The translations under genes and the position numbers were made by a program. From Planctomycetaceae bacterium (GTDB lineage: Bacteria > Planctomycetota > Planctomycetia > Pirellulales > PALSA-1355), in NCBI GenBank assembly GCA_003153375.1, contig PLYM01000090.1, positions 1 to 40,024 on the forward strand: a stretch of DNA of 40,024 nucleotides, given 5' to 3'. Of this stretch, positions 1 through 9,800 are shown in pieces. The notes under the pieces are model-generated. The model saw nothing but the letters and a program-made list of their open reading frames with translations. It was not told the DNA's origin and made no database searches. Each line of letters begins with the position of its first letter. The first letter of the stretch is position 1.

Positions 1-906
1 ACTAGCACGACCGACAACACCACCCGCACCGACATTTACACCCGCGTCACTTCCAACATCGTTGAACAGCTTGAGCGAGGCACACGGCCTTGGCTCAAGC
101 CTTGGAACGCTGAGCACGCCGCCGGCAGGATTTGCAGACCGCTACGGCACAACGGCCAGAAGTATTCCGGCATCAATATCATCATGCTTTGGATGTCGGC
201 CGAGATGTCCGGTTTTGTGTCCCCATTCTGGCTGACTTTCAACCAGGCCAGAGACCTCGGGGCCTTCGTCAAGAAGGGGGAGCACGGCTCGCCGGTCGTC
301 TACGCCAACACGTTCAAGAAGACCGACAAGGCGGAAGACGGTTCCGACATTGAACAGGAGATTCCGTTTCTCAAATCCTACACCGTTTTCAATGCCGACC
401 AGGTGGAGGGGTTGCCGGGCTATTTCTACGAACTAGCCAAGGCGGTGCAGACCCAACCACTAGCCCGCATCGAGCAGGCCGAGCGGTTTTTTGCCAACAC
501 CAAGGCAGACATTCGCTACGGCGGGAACCGAGCCTATTACGCCTTCGAGGCCGACTATGTCCGGATGCCCCCCTTCGAGACGTTCCGCGATGCCGAATCG
601 CACGCCGCCACGCTCGCCCACGAGATGACCCATTGGACCCGGCATTCGTCGAGACTCAATCGCGAGTTTGGCCGCAAACGGTTTGGAGATGAAGGCTACG
701 CGGTCGAAGAACTCGTGGCCGAATTGGGTTCCGCTTTCTTGTGTGCCGATCTGCACATCACGCCCGAGGTCCGCGAGGACCACGCCAGCTATATCGAATC
801 GTGGCTCAAGGTGTTGAAGGAAGACAAACGGGCGATCTTTTCCGCCGCATCATATGCCAGCAAGGCGGTTGACTTCCTGCACAACTTGCAGCCCAAGGCG
901 GAATGA
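1..906 (+). CDS. ArdC-like antirestriction protein (5' end cut by window)
   Basis: The frame is open from base 1, so the start lies outside the window. The first ~65 visible residues match the ArdC N-terminal (DUF1738-type) ssDNA-binding domain: a LERGTRPWLKPW stretch followed by NGQKYSGINI. The C-terminal half is a zincin-like metallopeptidase domain with an HEMTH motif (HExxH, bases 619-633) and a downstream EELVAELGSAF helix that should supply the third zinc ligand. Family knowledge: ArdC proteins are carried by conjugative elements and protect incoming single-stranded DNA from host restriction. This fits the MobF relaxase and methylase in the same window. About 301 residues are visible, near the usual ~300, so only a few residues are probably missing. 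A strong terminator follows at once, so it ends its transcript. The family call is confident; activity is inferred. Confidence 0.9.
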   Translation, partial: TSTTDNTTRTDIYTRVTSNIVEQLERGTRPWLKPWNAEHAAGRICRPLRHNGQKYSGINIIMLWMSAEMSGFVSPFWLTFNQARDLGAFVKKGEHGSPVVYANTFKKTDKAEDGSDIEQEIPFLKSYTVFNADQVEGLPGYFYELAKAVQTQPLARIEQAERFFANTKADIRYGGNRAYYAFEADYVRMPPFETFRDAESHAATLAHEMTHWTRHSSRLNREFGRKRFGDEGYAVEELVAELGSAFLCADLHITPEVREDHASYIESWLKVLKEDKRAIFSAASYASKAVDFLHNLQPKAE

Positions 907-917
907 CCTGGCCACGT

Positions 918-955
918 GCTGCCCGCCGGAGCATTCCGGCGGGCAGCTCTTTCTT
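918..955 (+). terminator. Rho-independent terminator after the ArdC-like gene
   Basis: A perfect 13-bp stem (918-930 pairs with 935-947) with a GCAT loop is followed by a T-rich run (TCTTTCTT). It lies 12 nt after the ArdC-like stop codon. Confidence 0.85.
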
Positions 956-978
956 CATCTATATAAGGACGCCCGCAC

Positions 979-1170
979 ATGGACCCGAACCAAACCTATC
1001 TCGAAATGTTCGCAGCCATGAACCACAAAGACTACACGCTGGCCCGCGAGCGAGCGATTGAACTGAAACGCTGGCTTCGCCGAGGCGGATTCTACCCGCT
1101 GACTTACAGCAAGACCGAGGTTGACGCCTACCTGGCAAGAGTGCTCAGGCGGACGGCTCACTTGGCCTGA
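979..1170 (+). CDS. Small conserved-looking hypothetical protein (63 aa)
   Basis: An ATG follows an AAGGAC ribosome-binding site at about 965-970. The protein is small and basic, begins MDPNQTYLEMFAAMN, and is mostly predicted helix (LARERAIELKRWLRRGG, then TEVDAYLARVLRR). There is no signal peptide or membrane segment. It sits between the ArdC-like terminator and a zinc-ribbon gene 29 nt downstream, so it probably shares a transcript with the latter. Tiny helical proteins of this kind commonly accompany antirestriction genes on conjugative elements, but I recognise no family and propose no function. Confidence 0.6.
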   Translation: MDPNQTYLEMFAAMNHKDYTLARERAIELKRWLRRGGFYPLTYSKTEVDAYLARVLRRTAHLA

Positions 1171-1199
1171 CCCCAGCCCCAACCTCGAAAGGTTTTTCC

Positions 1200-1367
1200 A
1201 TGTTTTATGTCATCTGTCCGACCTGTCAGGCACGTGTCGAGATTCCCGCTGACGCCGTTGGGCCTAACCGTTCCGATCCGTGGAACGTCGTGCGATGCGA
1301 CGAATGCAATGCCGCCTTCGACTATGACGACGAGGACGTCTTCGCCGAGGAGCAAGCCTGCGACTAA
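1200..1367 (+). CDS. Small zinc-ribbon protein (55 aa, MJ0042-like)
   Basis: This ATG-TAA reading frame of 56 codons is short but convincing. It carries two CxxC knuckles: CPTC at residues 6-9 and CDEC at residues 33-36, with the spacing and the intervening 'VEIPADAVGP...VRC..CNAAF' typical of the MJ0042/zinc_ribbon_4 type. This family appears at the N-terminus of many bacterial proteins; here the ribbon stands almost alone with an acidic tail (DYDDEDVFAEE). A GAAAGG ribosome-binding site lies about 8 nt upstream. The ribbon probably binds zinc; its target is unknown. It lies in line with the neighbouring small genes and ends 17 nt before the first LuxR-type gene. Confidence 0.7.
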   Translation: MFYVICPTCQARVEIPADAVGPNRSDPWNVVRCDECNAAFDYDDEDVFAEEQACD

Positions 1368-1384
1368 TTGTCGCCCGCACATCT

Positions 1385-1687
1385 ATGGCCCAGCGTCCCC
1401 TCACCCCTGCCCGCGACGATCAAAGTCGCCCGCCGCTCTTCACCCTCGAAGAGTGGCGGGCGATCGTCCGCACGCTTGCCTTGTCGCCCCGGCAAGCACA
1501 GGTCGTGGGCTTGGCCATTCAAAGTAAGAAGGACAAGGAGATCGCAAGAATTCTCCGCGTCGAAAAAACGACCGTTTACACCCACATCAAGATCGCCAAG
1601 TCGCGGCTCAATGCCATTGATCGCATGGGGCTCGCTTACCGCGTGTTCGAGTGCTTCCGCGACAACCAAGGACGTGCATCCTCATAA
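1385..1687 (+). CDS. LuxR-type helix-turn-helix protein (100 aa, HTH only)
   Basis: The C-terminal ~60 residues form a LuxR/GerE HTH: LSPRQAQVVGLAIQSKKDKEIA starts the domain, followed by the recognition-helix segment VEKTTVYTHIKIAKSRL. The ~35-residue N-terminus has an 'LPPLFTLEEW-like' segment but no receiver or autoinducer domain, so this is a stand-alone DNA-binding protein. A paralogue follows directly (1651-2151) with about half of the HTH residues identical. Family knowledge: such proteins activate transcription. Which promoter it acts on is not visible here, and how it is gated without a sensor domain is unclear. Confidence 0.8.
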   Translation: MAQRPLTPARDDQSRPPLFTLEEWRAIVRTLALSPRQAQVVGLAIQSKKDKEIARILRVEKTTVYTHIKIAKSRLNAIDRMGLAYRVFECFRDNQGRASS

Positions 1688-2151
1688 ATGATGATGGGGG
1701 AAATGAGGATATTTTGCGGCGACGAGTGCGGGTATTCTCGGCTCGTCGGCAAGGATGCTCGCCTTCAAGGGCACGAGGCCTGCACCCACGCGTGGGTTTT
1801 TTCAAGCGCTACCGGCGAGACCGTCCATTGCCCGGCCGAAGAAAACATATCGCACACGATCCATCGCTCCCGCCGCTGTTTAGCGGCGAAGAGTGGTGCA
1901 AGATCGTGCATCGGTTGTCACTCTCGCCGCGACAGGCACAAGTTGCCGGCCTGGTGATTCAAAGCCACAAGGACAAGGAAATCGCTGCCCTGCTCGATAT
2001 CAGCCACGCCACTGTCCGGACCCACATTTGCGAAACCAAGTCGCGACTCGTCGCCGACGACCGCGTCGGCCTCGCATACCGAGTGTTCTGGACGTTTCGC
2101 CACCTCGTCGAGCCGCACCGTTACCCGTGGATTGGACGCGACCCGCGTTAG
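1651..2151 (+). CDS. Second LuxR-type helix-turn-helix protein (start uncertain)
   Basis: The C-terminal ~75 residues repeat the architecture of the gene before it: PLFSGEEW, LSPRQAQVAGLVIQSHKDKEIA, then ATVRTHICETKSRL and DRVGLAYRVF. The two are clear paralogues from a tandem duplication. The longest reading frame starts at 1651 inside the upstream gene, but the first ~55 residues are Arg-rich and do not resemble the paralogue. A GTG at 1726 or a TTG at 1828 would give a protein of about the same size as its neighbour and is more likely. No strong ribosome-binding site settles this. It is likely a DNA-binding regulator; its target is unknown. Confidence 0.65.
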   Translation: MLPRQPRTCILINDDGGNEDILRRRVRVFSARRQGCSPSRARGLHPRVGFFKRYRRDRPLPGRRKHIAHDPSLPPLFSGEEWCKIVHRLSLSPRQAQVAGLVIQSHKDKEIAALLDISHATVRTHICETKSRLVADDRVGLAYRVFWTFRHLVEPHRYPWIGRDPR

Positions 2152-2201
2152 AGATTCATTCTTTTCGTTGCTAATGAATCAGACCTTATCCGCTTAGCCT
2201 C

Positions 2202-2245
2202 GCTGCTCGACGCCGTCGCCAAAGATCGGCGTTGTGTCGAGCAGC
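2202..2245 (+). other. Intergenic hairpin downstream of the LuxR pair
   Basis: GCTGCTCGAC (2202-2211) pairs perfectly with GTCGAGCAGC (2236-2245), with further inner pairing. A smaller CGGCA/TGCCG hairpin follows and a T6 run lies about 40 nt on. It could be a terminator or leader structure; the distance to the T-run makes the terminator reading weak. Confidence 0.4.
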
Positions 2246-2319
2246 CGGCGAACGGTCGGCAATCTTTGCCGCCCGCTTAAGAGGTCTTTTTTCACCATGC
2301 AACTTATGAGGATGAATCC

Positions 2320-3143
2320 ATGCACCAATACCGCCCGACTCTCAGCAGCCTAATCGTCGTCCTTGCGATCTCCGCCGCCCCGAGCTTCGCCCACGCCGCC
2401 ATCACCGGCTTCGGCGATTTTTCCAATTTCACGTCAACAAAGGCCCTTTGGATTCCGGCCCCTCCCCGAATATCTTTCCAGGCAAGATTGAGTTGACCGA
2501 CAACTCAGGTGCGGAAGTCCGGAGCATCTTTTACAACACGCCGCAGTCCATCTCGAACTTCTCCGCCTCCTTCACCTATCAAGAGGTCAATGGCAGCAGC
2601 CCATCATCTCCACTCCTCACCCAAGGAGCGACCTTCGTGCTGCAAAACACCTCGCCAGGACCACAAGCCGTCGCTAGCGGAAGCGGTGCATTGGGATTCG
2701 GTGGACTCGCAGGCTTTTTCGATACCCGCAGTGCAGGAATTTCGCTGGAACTGGATAGTCCGACGGCCACCACTCTCTACACCCAGGGAGAGGTGACGCT
2801 GGGCGGGGCCAATCCTGCCAACCCGGTCAATCTACTCTCAGGCGATCCGATTCATGTAAGCCTGAGCTACAACGGCTCGGCGATCCATGAGACCTTGACC
2901 GATTCCGTCACGTCGGCCACGGCAAGTTTTTCTTACCTCGTCAATCTGCCACAACTGCTCGGAGGGACCAATGAGTATGTCGGCTTCGCCGCCCAGACTC
3001 CCTCAGCCAGTTTGAGTTTTTTGCCTGATCAGCAATACTTTTCGGATTTCCAGTTCAACGCAGTGCCCGAGCCGTCGACTTTTTCGCTGCTCGGGATAAC
3101 CCTGCTCCTGCCGCTTGCCCGCCTGCGTCGTCGGCGGGCTTGA
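2320..3143 (+). pseudogene. PEP-CTERM protein with L-type lectin-like domain, frameshifted
   Basis: An ATG at 2320 opens a clear signal peptide (MHQYRPTLSSLIVVLAISA, cleavage near FAHAA). The mature domain, however, lies in the -1 frame, so one base appears to be missing around 2418-2430; one extra C after the TTTTT run would restore GDFSQFHVN. The rest resembles a bacterial legume/L-type lectin domain (FVLQN near 2635, GALGFGG near 2690, HVSLSYNG, EYVGFAAQT). It ends in a PEP-CTERM sorting tail: VPEP, a hydrophobic helix, then RLRRRR. Family knowledge: PEP-CTERM proteins are exported and processed by exosortase. The lesion may be real or a sequencing error. A TTG at 2448 starts the downstream frame but would lose the signal peptide. 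A terminator follows. Confidence 0.75.
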
Positions 3144-3158
3144 GTGCAACCGCATCTT

Positions 3159-3191
3159 GGCCCTGCCGGTATCGCGCCGGCAGGGCCATGT
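3159..3191 (+). terminator. Rho-independent terminator after the lectin PEP-CTERM gene
   Basis: A perfect 11-bp GC-rich stem (3159-3169 with 3177-3187) with a 7-nt loop is followed by ATGTTTT. Confidence 0.8.
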
Positions 3192-3868
3192 TTTGGCCGG
3201 CTCGATCAGCACCGGCTATTGCGATGCTCTTCCCTTGATGGCATCTGCCGGCTTTTGCGGCAGTTGGCCTAGGTCAACCGCACATAGGCGTAGAAACTCC
3301 CGAAGATTGTGGAGAAAACCGCAACGTAATTGGCGACTAAATCGACGAACTTAAGTCGCTGATCGATGCGAGTTGCAACGCTCTCGGATTGCTCCGTCGC
3401 ATATCTCCTAGACTATCTATCTAGTGTTTCCTGCCAGCGCAGTTATCTAATTTCGCCTACCCGGTTACAGCGATGCCTTTTCAGCCGGAGTTTACCGATG
3501 AGCGAGGCCCTCCTCCGAAAGGTATGAGTCACGCAAGTGGATTAAGGGCGCACAAGTCGATGCCCAAATTGCACACTCAGCGAACTGTGGGCCGTAAATT
3601 CCTTTCTGCTAGCGTTGGCTTGTTTGAGTTCTCCAAGTGGGGTATTGAAACTCTCGCTCCGGTCGCCTAAAACTGCGCGGCAGGGCGGATTCGCTTGCGC
3701 GCCTGTTCAGAGGAAGAGGCATATCATTCAAGCCGACGCTTGGATTCTGCCCTCATTGCATGGCGCGGCCACCACAGTTAGTGCTCTCCGGAGTGGTCTT
3801 GCGCGCTAAAGCGCTGGACCCAGGATCTTGCGTTGGATTGCAGACCGTATCAGGTGAGGGAATTTCAG
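3192..3868. other. 677-nt gap before the giant RHS gene
   Basis: No convincing gene on either strand; the short open frames lack ribosome-binding sites and family features. The last part is the 5' region of the RHS gene and holds its Shine-Dalgarno (GGTGAGGG, 3853-3860). I found no strong promoter by eye. Confidence 0.5.
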
Positions 3869-6800
3869 ATGCTTCAGCTGAAAATGTATGTCGCGCGCCA
3901 CATGAAAAAGCAGCAACTTCGGCGGGCTTGTCGACTTGAGGCGTTTGAGGAGAGGCGCTTACTTTCCGTATCGTCTGGGCCAGGGAGTTCATCGGAAGGC
4001 CTTCCGACGATTTCCGCAAGGGTCGATGGTGCAAACGAAATCTTCACGATTACTTCGGATCGCAATTTCGACGCTGACGATCCTCACGACTACACACTTT
4101 TTTGGCGAACATCGTATGGAAATGGGAGTGGGGTGGGCGGAACCGCATTCGCAGGCACCGACTACACTTTCAAGCAAGGCGAAATTAATATTCCGTGGTC
4201 AGGCCCCGGCAACCCACATGTAACAATGCCGAGCGTTGTCCAGGACGTTACGGTACCGCTAATTCCAAATTCAGCTCGGGATGGAAAGACGTTCACATTA
4301 TATGTCTTTGAGGACATGGATCAAAATCATGATACCGATTTGGCGCGGTTTAATAACGACCCTCCATCTGGCGAACCTGCTGGTGACTTCGACGATGATT
4401 TTGATGCAGAAAATCAATTAACGGTTACCATCAGTGCGCCCAAGGTGGATTTGAACGGCCCGACTGCGGCCGGGACAGGTTTTACTGCGACATGGAAAAA
4501 TAATGGCGCCGTGTCCATCACGGATTCGACGGCCGCCACCGTCATGGACGATGACAGCACAAACCTGACATCCATGACGGCGACAATTGCCACTCCAAGC
4601 ACAGGTGACCAGCTCACCTGTGTCACGACAGGCACGTCGATTTCCAGTGCTTTTGCGAATGGGGCATTGACGTTGTCCGGCTCCGACACTCTTGCCCACT
4701 ACCAGCAAGTGCTCCGCACCATAAAATACAACAACACCAACGACGGCCCGCCGGCCGACGTCGGTACTGTGACTGTGGACTTCGTGGCAAACGACGGGGC
4801 TCTGAAAAGCACTGTGGCCACTAGCACAATTACTATTCAGCCACCCAAGATCTCGATTGCCGGCGCGATGGCCACTGAGCCCCCGAAAGGCGGCGCACCG
4901 GTGCCAATGCAATTTCAAGTCACGCTCGATCGTGCGAGCAGCAGTCCGGTCACGGTGCATTATGAAACTGAGGACGGCTCTGCTGTCGCGGACGAAGACT
5001 ACACATCGCGCAGCGATGATTTAATTATCCCGGCTCACCAGACTTCAGCCATTTTTACCGTCCAGATCTTGGCGGACACCGAAGAGGACCCTCAGCCGGA
5101 GCCAGACAAGACCTTCGTGGTTCAACTTTCGAACCCGAACCCATCGAATATCCCAATAACAACAAGCAGTGCAACCGGCACGATCCAGGACGCTGAATCC
5201 GATTCGGATTCGGATCCAAACGGAGACGATGGCGACGACTGTGGCTGTGGGAGCGAGTCCTCCAATTTAGGTTCAGATACGGGCGGAACTGATGGCGCGT
5301 CACCGGAAACCGGAGACGTGTCGATGAACCAACCGCTCATTGCCGGCCCGCTGACGTCCAACGCCACGGAGGACTATGAATCCGGCGATAATCCACATCC
5401 GATCGTGGGCGTGAACGAGGCGATACCGCAACTGAGTGGTGCCAACGCGGGCAAACTGGCCTATTCGGCTGACGTCACTTTGACGTTTGGAGGAATCGCG
5501 TTACCAAAACAGTACTATTCCAAGTCGACTGGATTGACGCAGGGAACGCTCTTGCGATTTGCACAAGAGGTCGGTGACGCCGATACCCTGGTCACGGGAA
5601 CCTATCTGTGGAGCATGACAGTAAATTACCACTTCGACGGTGGCTTCACGGACACCGTCACCTACCGCGGTGAACAGTCCGTGGTTAACCGGATTAACAG
5701 CCCCTACGGAAACCGTTGGTGGATTAGCGGGCTTGATCAGCTCACAGTTCAGCCGGGGAGTGCAACGCAGCCGGCGGGCGTTACGTTTGTTTCCGGCGGA
5801 GGCCAAGCCGCGTTTTTCGCGCAAGGGCCGGGAAACACGTTCACAACTCCTCACGGCTACTACACGACGCTGGTCCACAATGTCGACGGAACTTACACGC
5901 TGACCGATCCACAGCGCAACCAGAAGCTTTTCTCGGCTGCCGGTCAGTTGCAAACCGAGACAGATCCTGATGGCAACGTGGCGCATTACCACTACGGCGC
6001 TTCGGGCGTCGAGTCCATCGATGACGCGTATGGCCAATCAATCTCCTTCGGGTACACCGGCGGAAAGTTGAGTTCGGCTACCGACACATTGGGCCACATC
6101 ACAAACGTGGTTATCGACAGCAACGGCACGCTGACCAGCGTTGTTACTCCGCCTCCGGCGACTGGAATCGCGCCGGTAACGACTTCGATGACATACGATC
6201 CAACGAGCAAACTTATCAGCGGTGTTACGCAAGCCAGCGCCGCCACGACAATTCAGACCAGTTATCACTTTAACTCCACGACCGCGAAACTCGACTATGT
6301 CCGCCACGGCAGCGACAACTCGACGTACTCAATAATTCCGGCCGTCGTCAGCGGGCTCCTCGATCCATCGTCCGGCTTGGGCACTTCATCTGTTAGTCCG
6401 GCTCCATTTGTCACCGATACGAACCGCACGGCGACAATTACCGACGAGTTGGGAAGAACCTCAACGGAGATCGTCAATTCGCACGGACTCGTGCTCAGCG
6501 AGAAGGACTTTAACGGCAACACGACAACTTACACTCGCGACGGCAACGGCCGGATTCTTACGATGACCGTTCCTCGCCCTGATGGACCCACGCAAGGGCC
6601 AGTGCCAGCAACCACGAACACCTATGATGTGCGCGGCAATCTCAAGAGCGTCGTTTACCCGGATCAGACCTCGGAGAGTTGGAACTACGACCCGACATTC
6701 AATGTCGCGAACGACCACGTTGACCGCTTGCAACACGAGACCGTCTACGGCATTGACCAGACAACGGGTGACGTATTGTCGGTCCACGATGTGGGCACAG

Positions 6801-9800
6801 GTCCTACCGATCCCACCGACCGGCTCACGACATATACGTATACTCCGAAGCCGACGCACACCGGCGATCTTCCCGGTGGCTTGATTCTGACCGAAGTCGA
6901 TCCCCTTTTGAATGAAACCGATTACGACTACGTAAGGACGCTAGGGCACTCATTTGGCAAGGTTTCCTCGACCACTTACGCCGTCGGAAGGGGCGATCAA
7001 GCCACGGTGCACGACGAGTATGATGCCGCCGGCAATCAAAGCGCTACGGTTGATGGGCTCGGAAGAAGGACGACGGATCTCTACGATGCTCAGAATCAAG
7101 TGACGCAATCGACGCTTCCAGGCGCAGTCACATCATTTCAGTCGGCCACAACTGTGGTTGCCGGCATCGCACCGAATGCGATTGCCGCAGCGGACGTAGA
7201 TGGTGACGGTATCCCCGACATGATCGTAGCCAATGAGGCTGACGACTCGGTAGGTGTGTTTCTCGGGAACGGGAACGGTGCCTTTGGTCCGCAAACCACT
7301 TTTTACGCCGGTCCAACGCCGGTTGCCATTGCTGTTGGCGATTTCAACCATGACGGAAAGATTGATCTAGCCGTCGGCGACATCAACGACCATACCGTGA
7401 GCATCCTCCTAGGCGATGGACATGGAGCTTTCCAGTACTCAACATCGCGTTCCTTTACTGTGGGATCCGACCCCGTTTCGATCGCAGTAGCGGATGTGGA
7501 CGGCGATAATCATTTAGATGTGATTGTCGCAAATTCTCATGACAGCAATGTCAGCGTGTTGTTGGGCAATGGCGATGGGTCGTTTAAACCCCAAGCGACT
7601 TTCGGCGCGGGCACGGGGCCTTCGTCGGTCGCTGTTGCTGATCTGAACGGGGATCACAAACTCGACTTGGTGATCGCGAATTTCAACGGCGGCAATCTGA
7701 GCGTATTGTTGGGCAACGGAAATGGCACGTTTCAAAATCAATCGACAGTTGCGGTTGGTAGTCAACCAAGCTCGGTGGCAATTGGCGACTTGAATGGTGA
7801 CGGCAAGCCCGACCTCGTTGTCGCAAATTCTGCGAACAACAACGTAGGGGTGCTGCTGGGCAACGGTACTGGCGCGTTCGGGGGGCAAGTGACGTATTCC
7901 GCTGGCGACACACCAATGGCCATAGTATTGGCGGACATGAACAACGACGCCTCGCTCGACGTTGTTGTCGTAAACTCGGGCGGCATCAGCAATAACGTAG
8001 GGTTGCTGTTGGGCAATGGCGACGGTACGCTCACGTCGCAAAAGACTTTTGCCACCGGCACGAACCCGGTTGCCGCTGCCGCCGCCGACTTTAACGCCGA
8101 TGGTAAACCCGACCTCGTCGTCGCAAACGCCGGCGACTCCGTCGACAGTGGTGGCGATTCCGACGTCAGCATTCTTTTGGGCAAGGGCTCCACTCAGACC
8201 AGCATGTACGATGGTACGGGCCGGGTTCTGACGCAACTGGATGCGTTTGGCAATGAGACCCAATACGTGTACGACGCCAATGGTCGTCTTTACCAGACGA
8301 TTCAGCCGGATCCAAACGGTGGCTCGATCACCACTACGAATCACTACGATTCAAAAGGCAATCTGACATCCGTCACCGACCCGATGGGCCGGACCACGCA
8401 CTACGACTATGACCGCATGGGCAATCTCATTCAGGTTACGGCTCCAAACCCCGACATCAATTCGACAGCTCCGGGGCCGATCACAAAATACACGTACGAC
8501 GCCAACGGCGATCAAGACAGCATGACCGATCCATTGGGCCATGTGACGCGATACATCTATAATTCGGTGCATCAGCTTCTAGAAACGGACTTGCCCAACC
8601 CGGATCCGAATGGCACTGCGCCTGGTCCGAAGTCCACAACTACCTACACTCCGGATGGCCAAGTCGACACGGTGACGGACGCGAATCTCCATCCGACGCA
8701 GTACAAGTACGACAAGCTCGGACGAGTGATCAAGACCATCTTTGCCGCCGCCGATGGCACTATCTCAGGCAGCTCACCGTACACACAAACCCACTATGAC
8801 AAGAATGGGAATGTCGATTACACGATCGATGCGAACTTCAACGAGACAGACTACCAATATGACTTCCGTAACCGTCAGGACTTAGTGACGTTACCGGCGG
8901 ATACGACCGGACATCGTCCCACCACGGCCACCCACTACGATTCTGCGGGCCAAGTGATCAGTGTCACCGATCCGATGCTCCGAGTTACGACATATAAGTA
9001 TGATGGTGCCGGTCGGCCGATTTCAACCACGGTCACGTCCGCGGACGGCAACACGTCGGCAACGACGCATACGACATACGACGCAAATGGCAACGTGCTC
9101 ACGCAGCAGGATGCGGACTTAAACACGACTACCTATGCGTACGACAGCCTGAACCGACAAACGGACGTTTACCAGCCTATCAATGGATCCAGTGTGCCCC
9201 ACACAATTACGACGTATTGGGCAGACGGTCAGGTCAAAACAATCACAAATCAGGTTACTCAGACGACACACTATTTTTATGACGGTATGGGCCGTCAGAA
9301 TGAGGTTGTGTCTCCGACCCCAACCGGCGGTAGTGCTCCGACCATCACTTCCACATACGACGCCGACAGCAACCTGAAGACCCAAACCGATGCGCTTTCC
9401 GAAACGACGATCTACAAGTACGACAATTTGAACCGGCTTACGTCGGTCCGGCAGCCGAACGGCGACACAACAACCTACACCTACGACGCAGTCGGTAACC
9501 GCACGAGTGTGACGGATAGCGCTTCGACGAGTCTACTTGAACCACAGACCGTCTCGGCTGCGGGCGCCTATCCGCTCTCGATGGCCGTTGCAGATATGAA
9601 CGGGGATGGCAAGCCGGATCTGATAGTGACTCACTTGGCGGACTTCACGGTCGGTATTCGGTACGGCAACGGCGACGGAACGTTCGGCGCCGAAACCACT
9701 ACGTTGACCACGGGGCAAGGACCTTATTCGGTGGCAGTGGCCGATTTGGATGGTGACGGTAGAAATGATCTGGTGGTGACGAACTATTTCGACGGTACGG

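Noticed and set aside
1688-1957. 89-codon frame starting with three ATGs between the LuxR-type genes
   Set aside because: Ends inside the second HTH gene in the wrong frame and has no recognisable features.
3473-3809. Two short frames before the giant RHS gene
   Set aside because: No ribosome-binding sites, no motifs, and overlapping each other in different frames.
7514-8344. Long minus-strand frames opposite the FG-GAP blocks (also 10166-10816, 11393-12337)
   Set aside because: Repeat DNA with regular codon pattern produces long antisense frames; no starts or family features.
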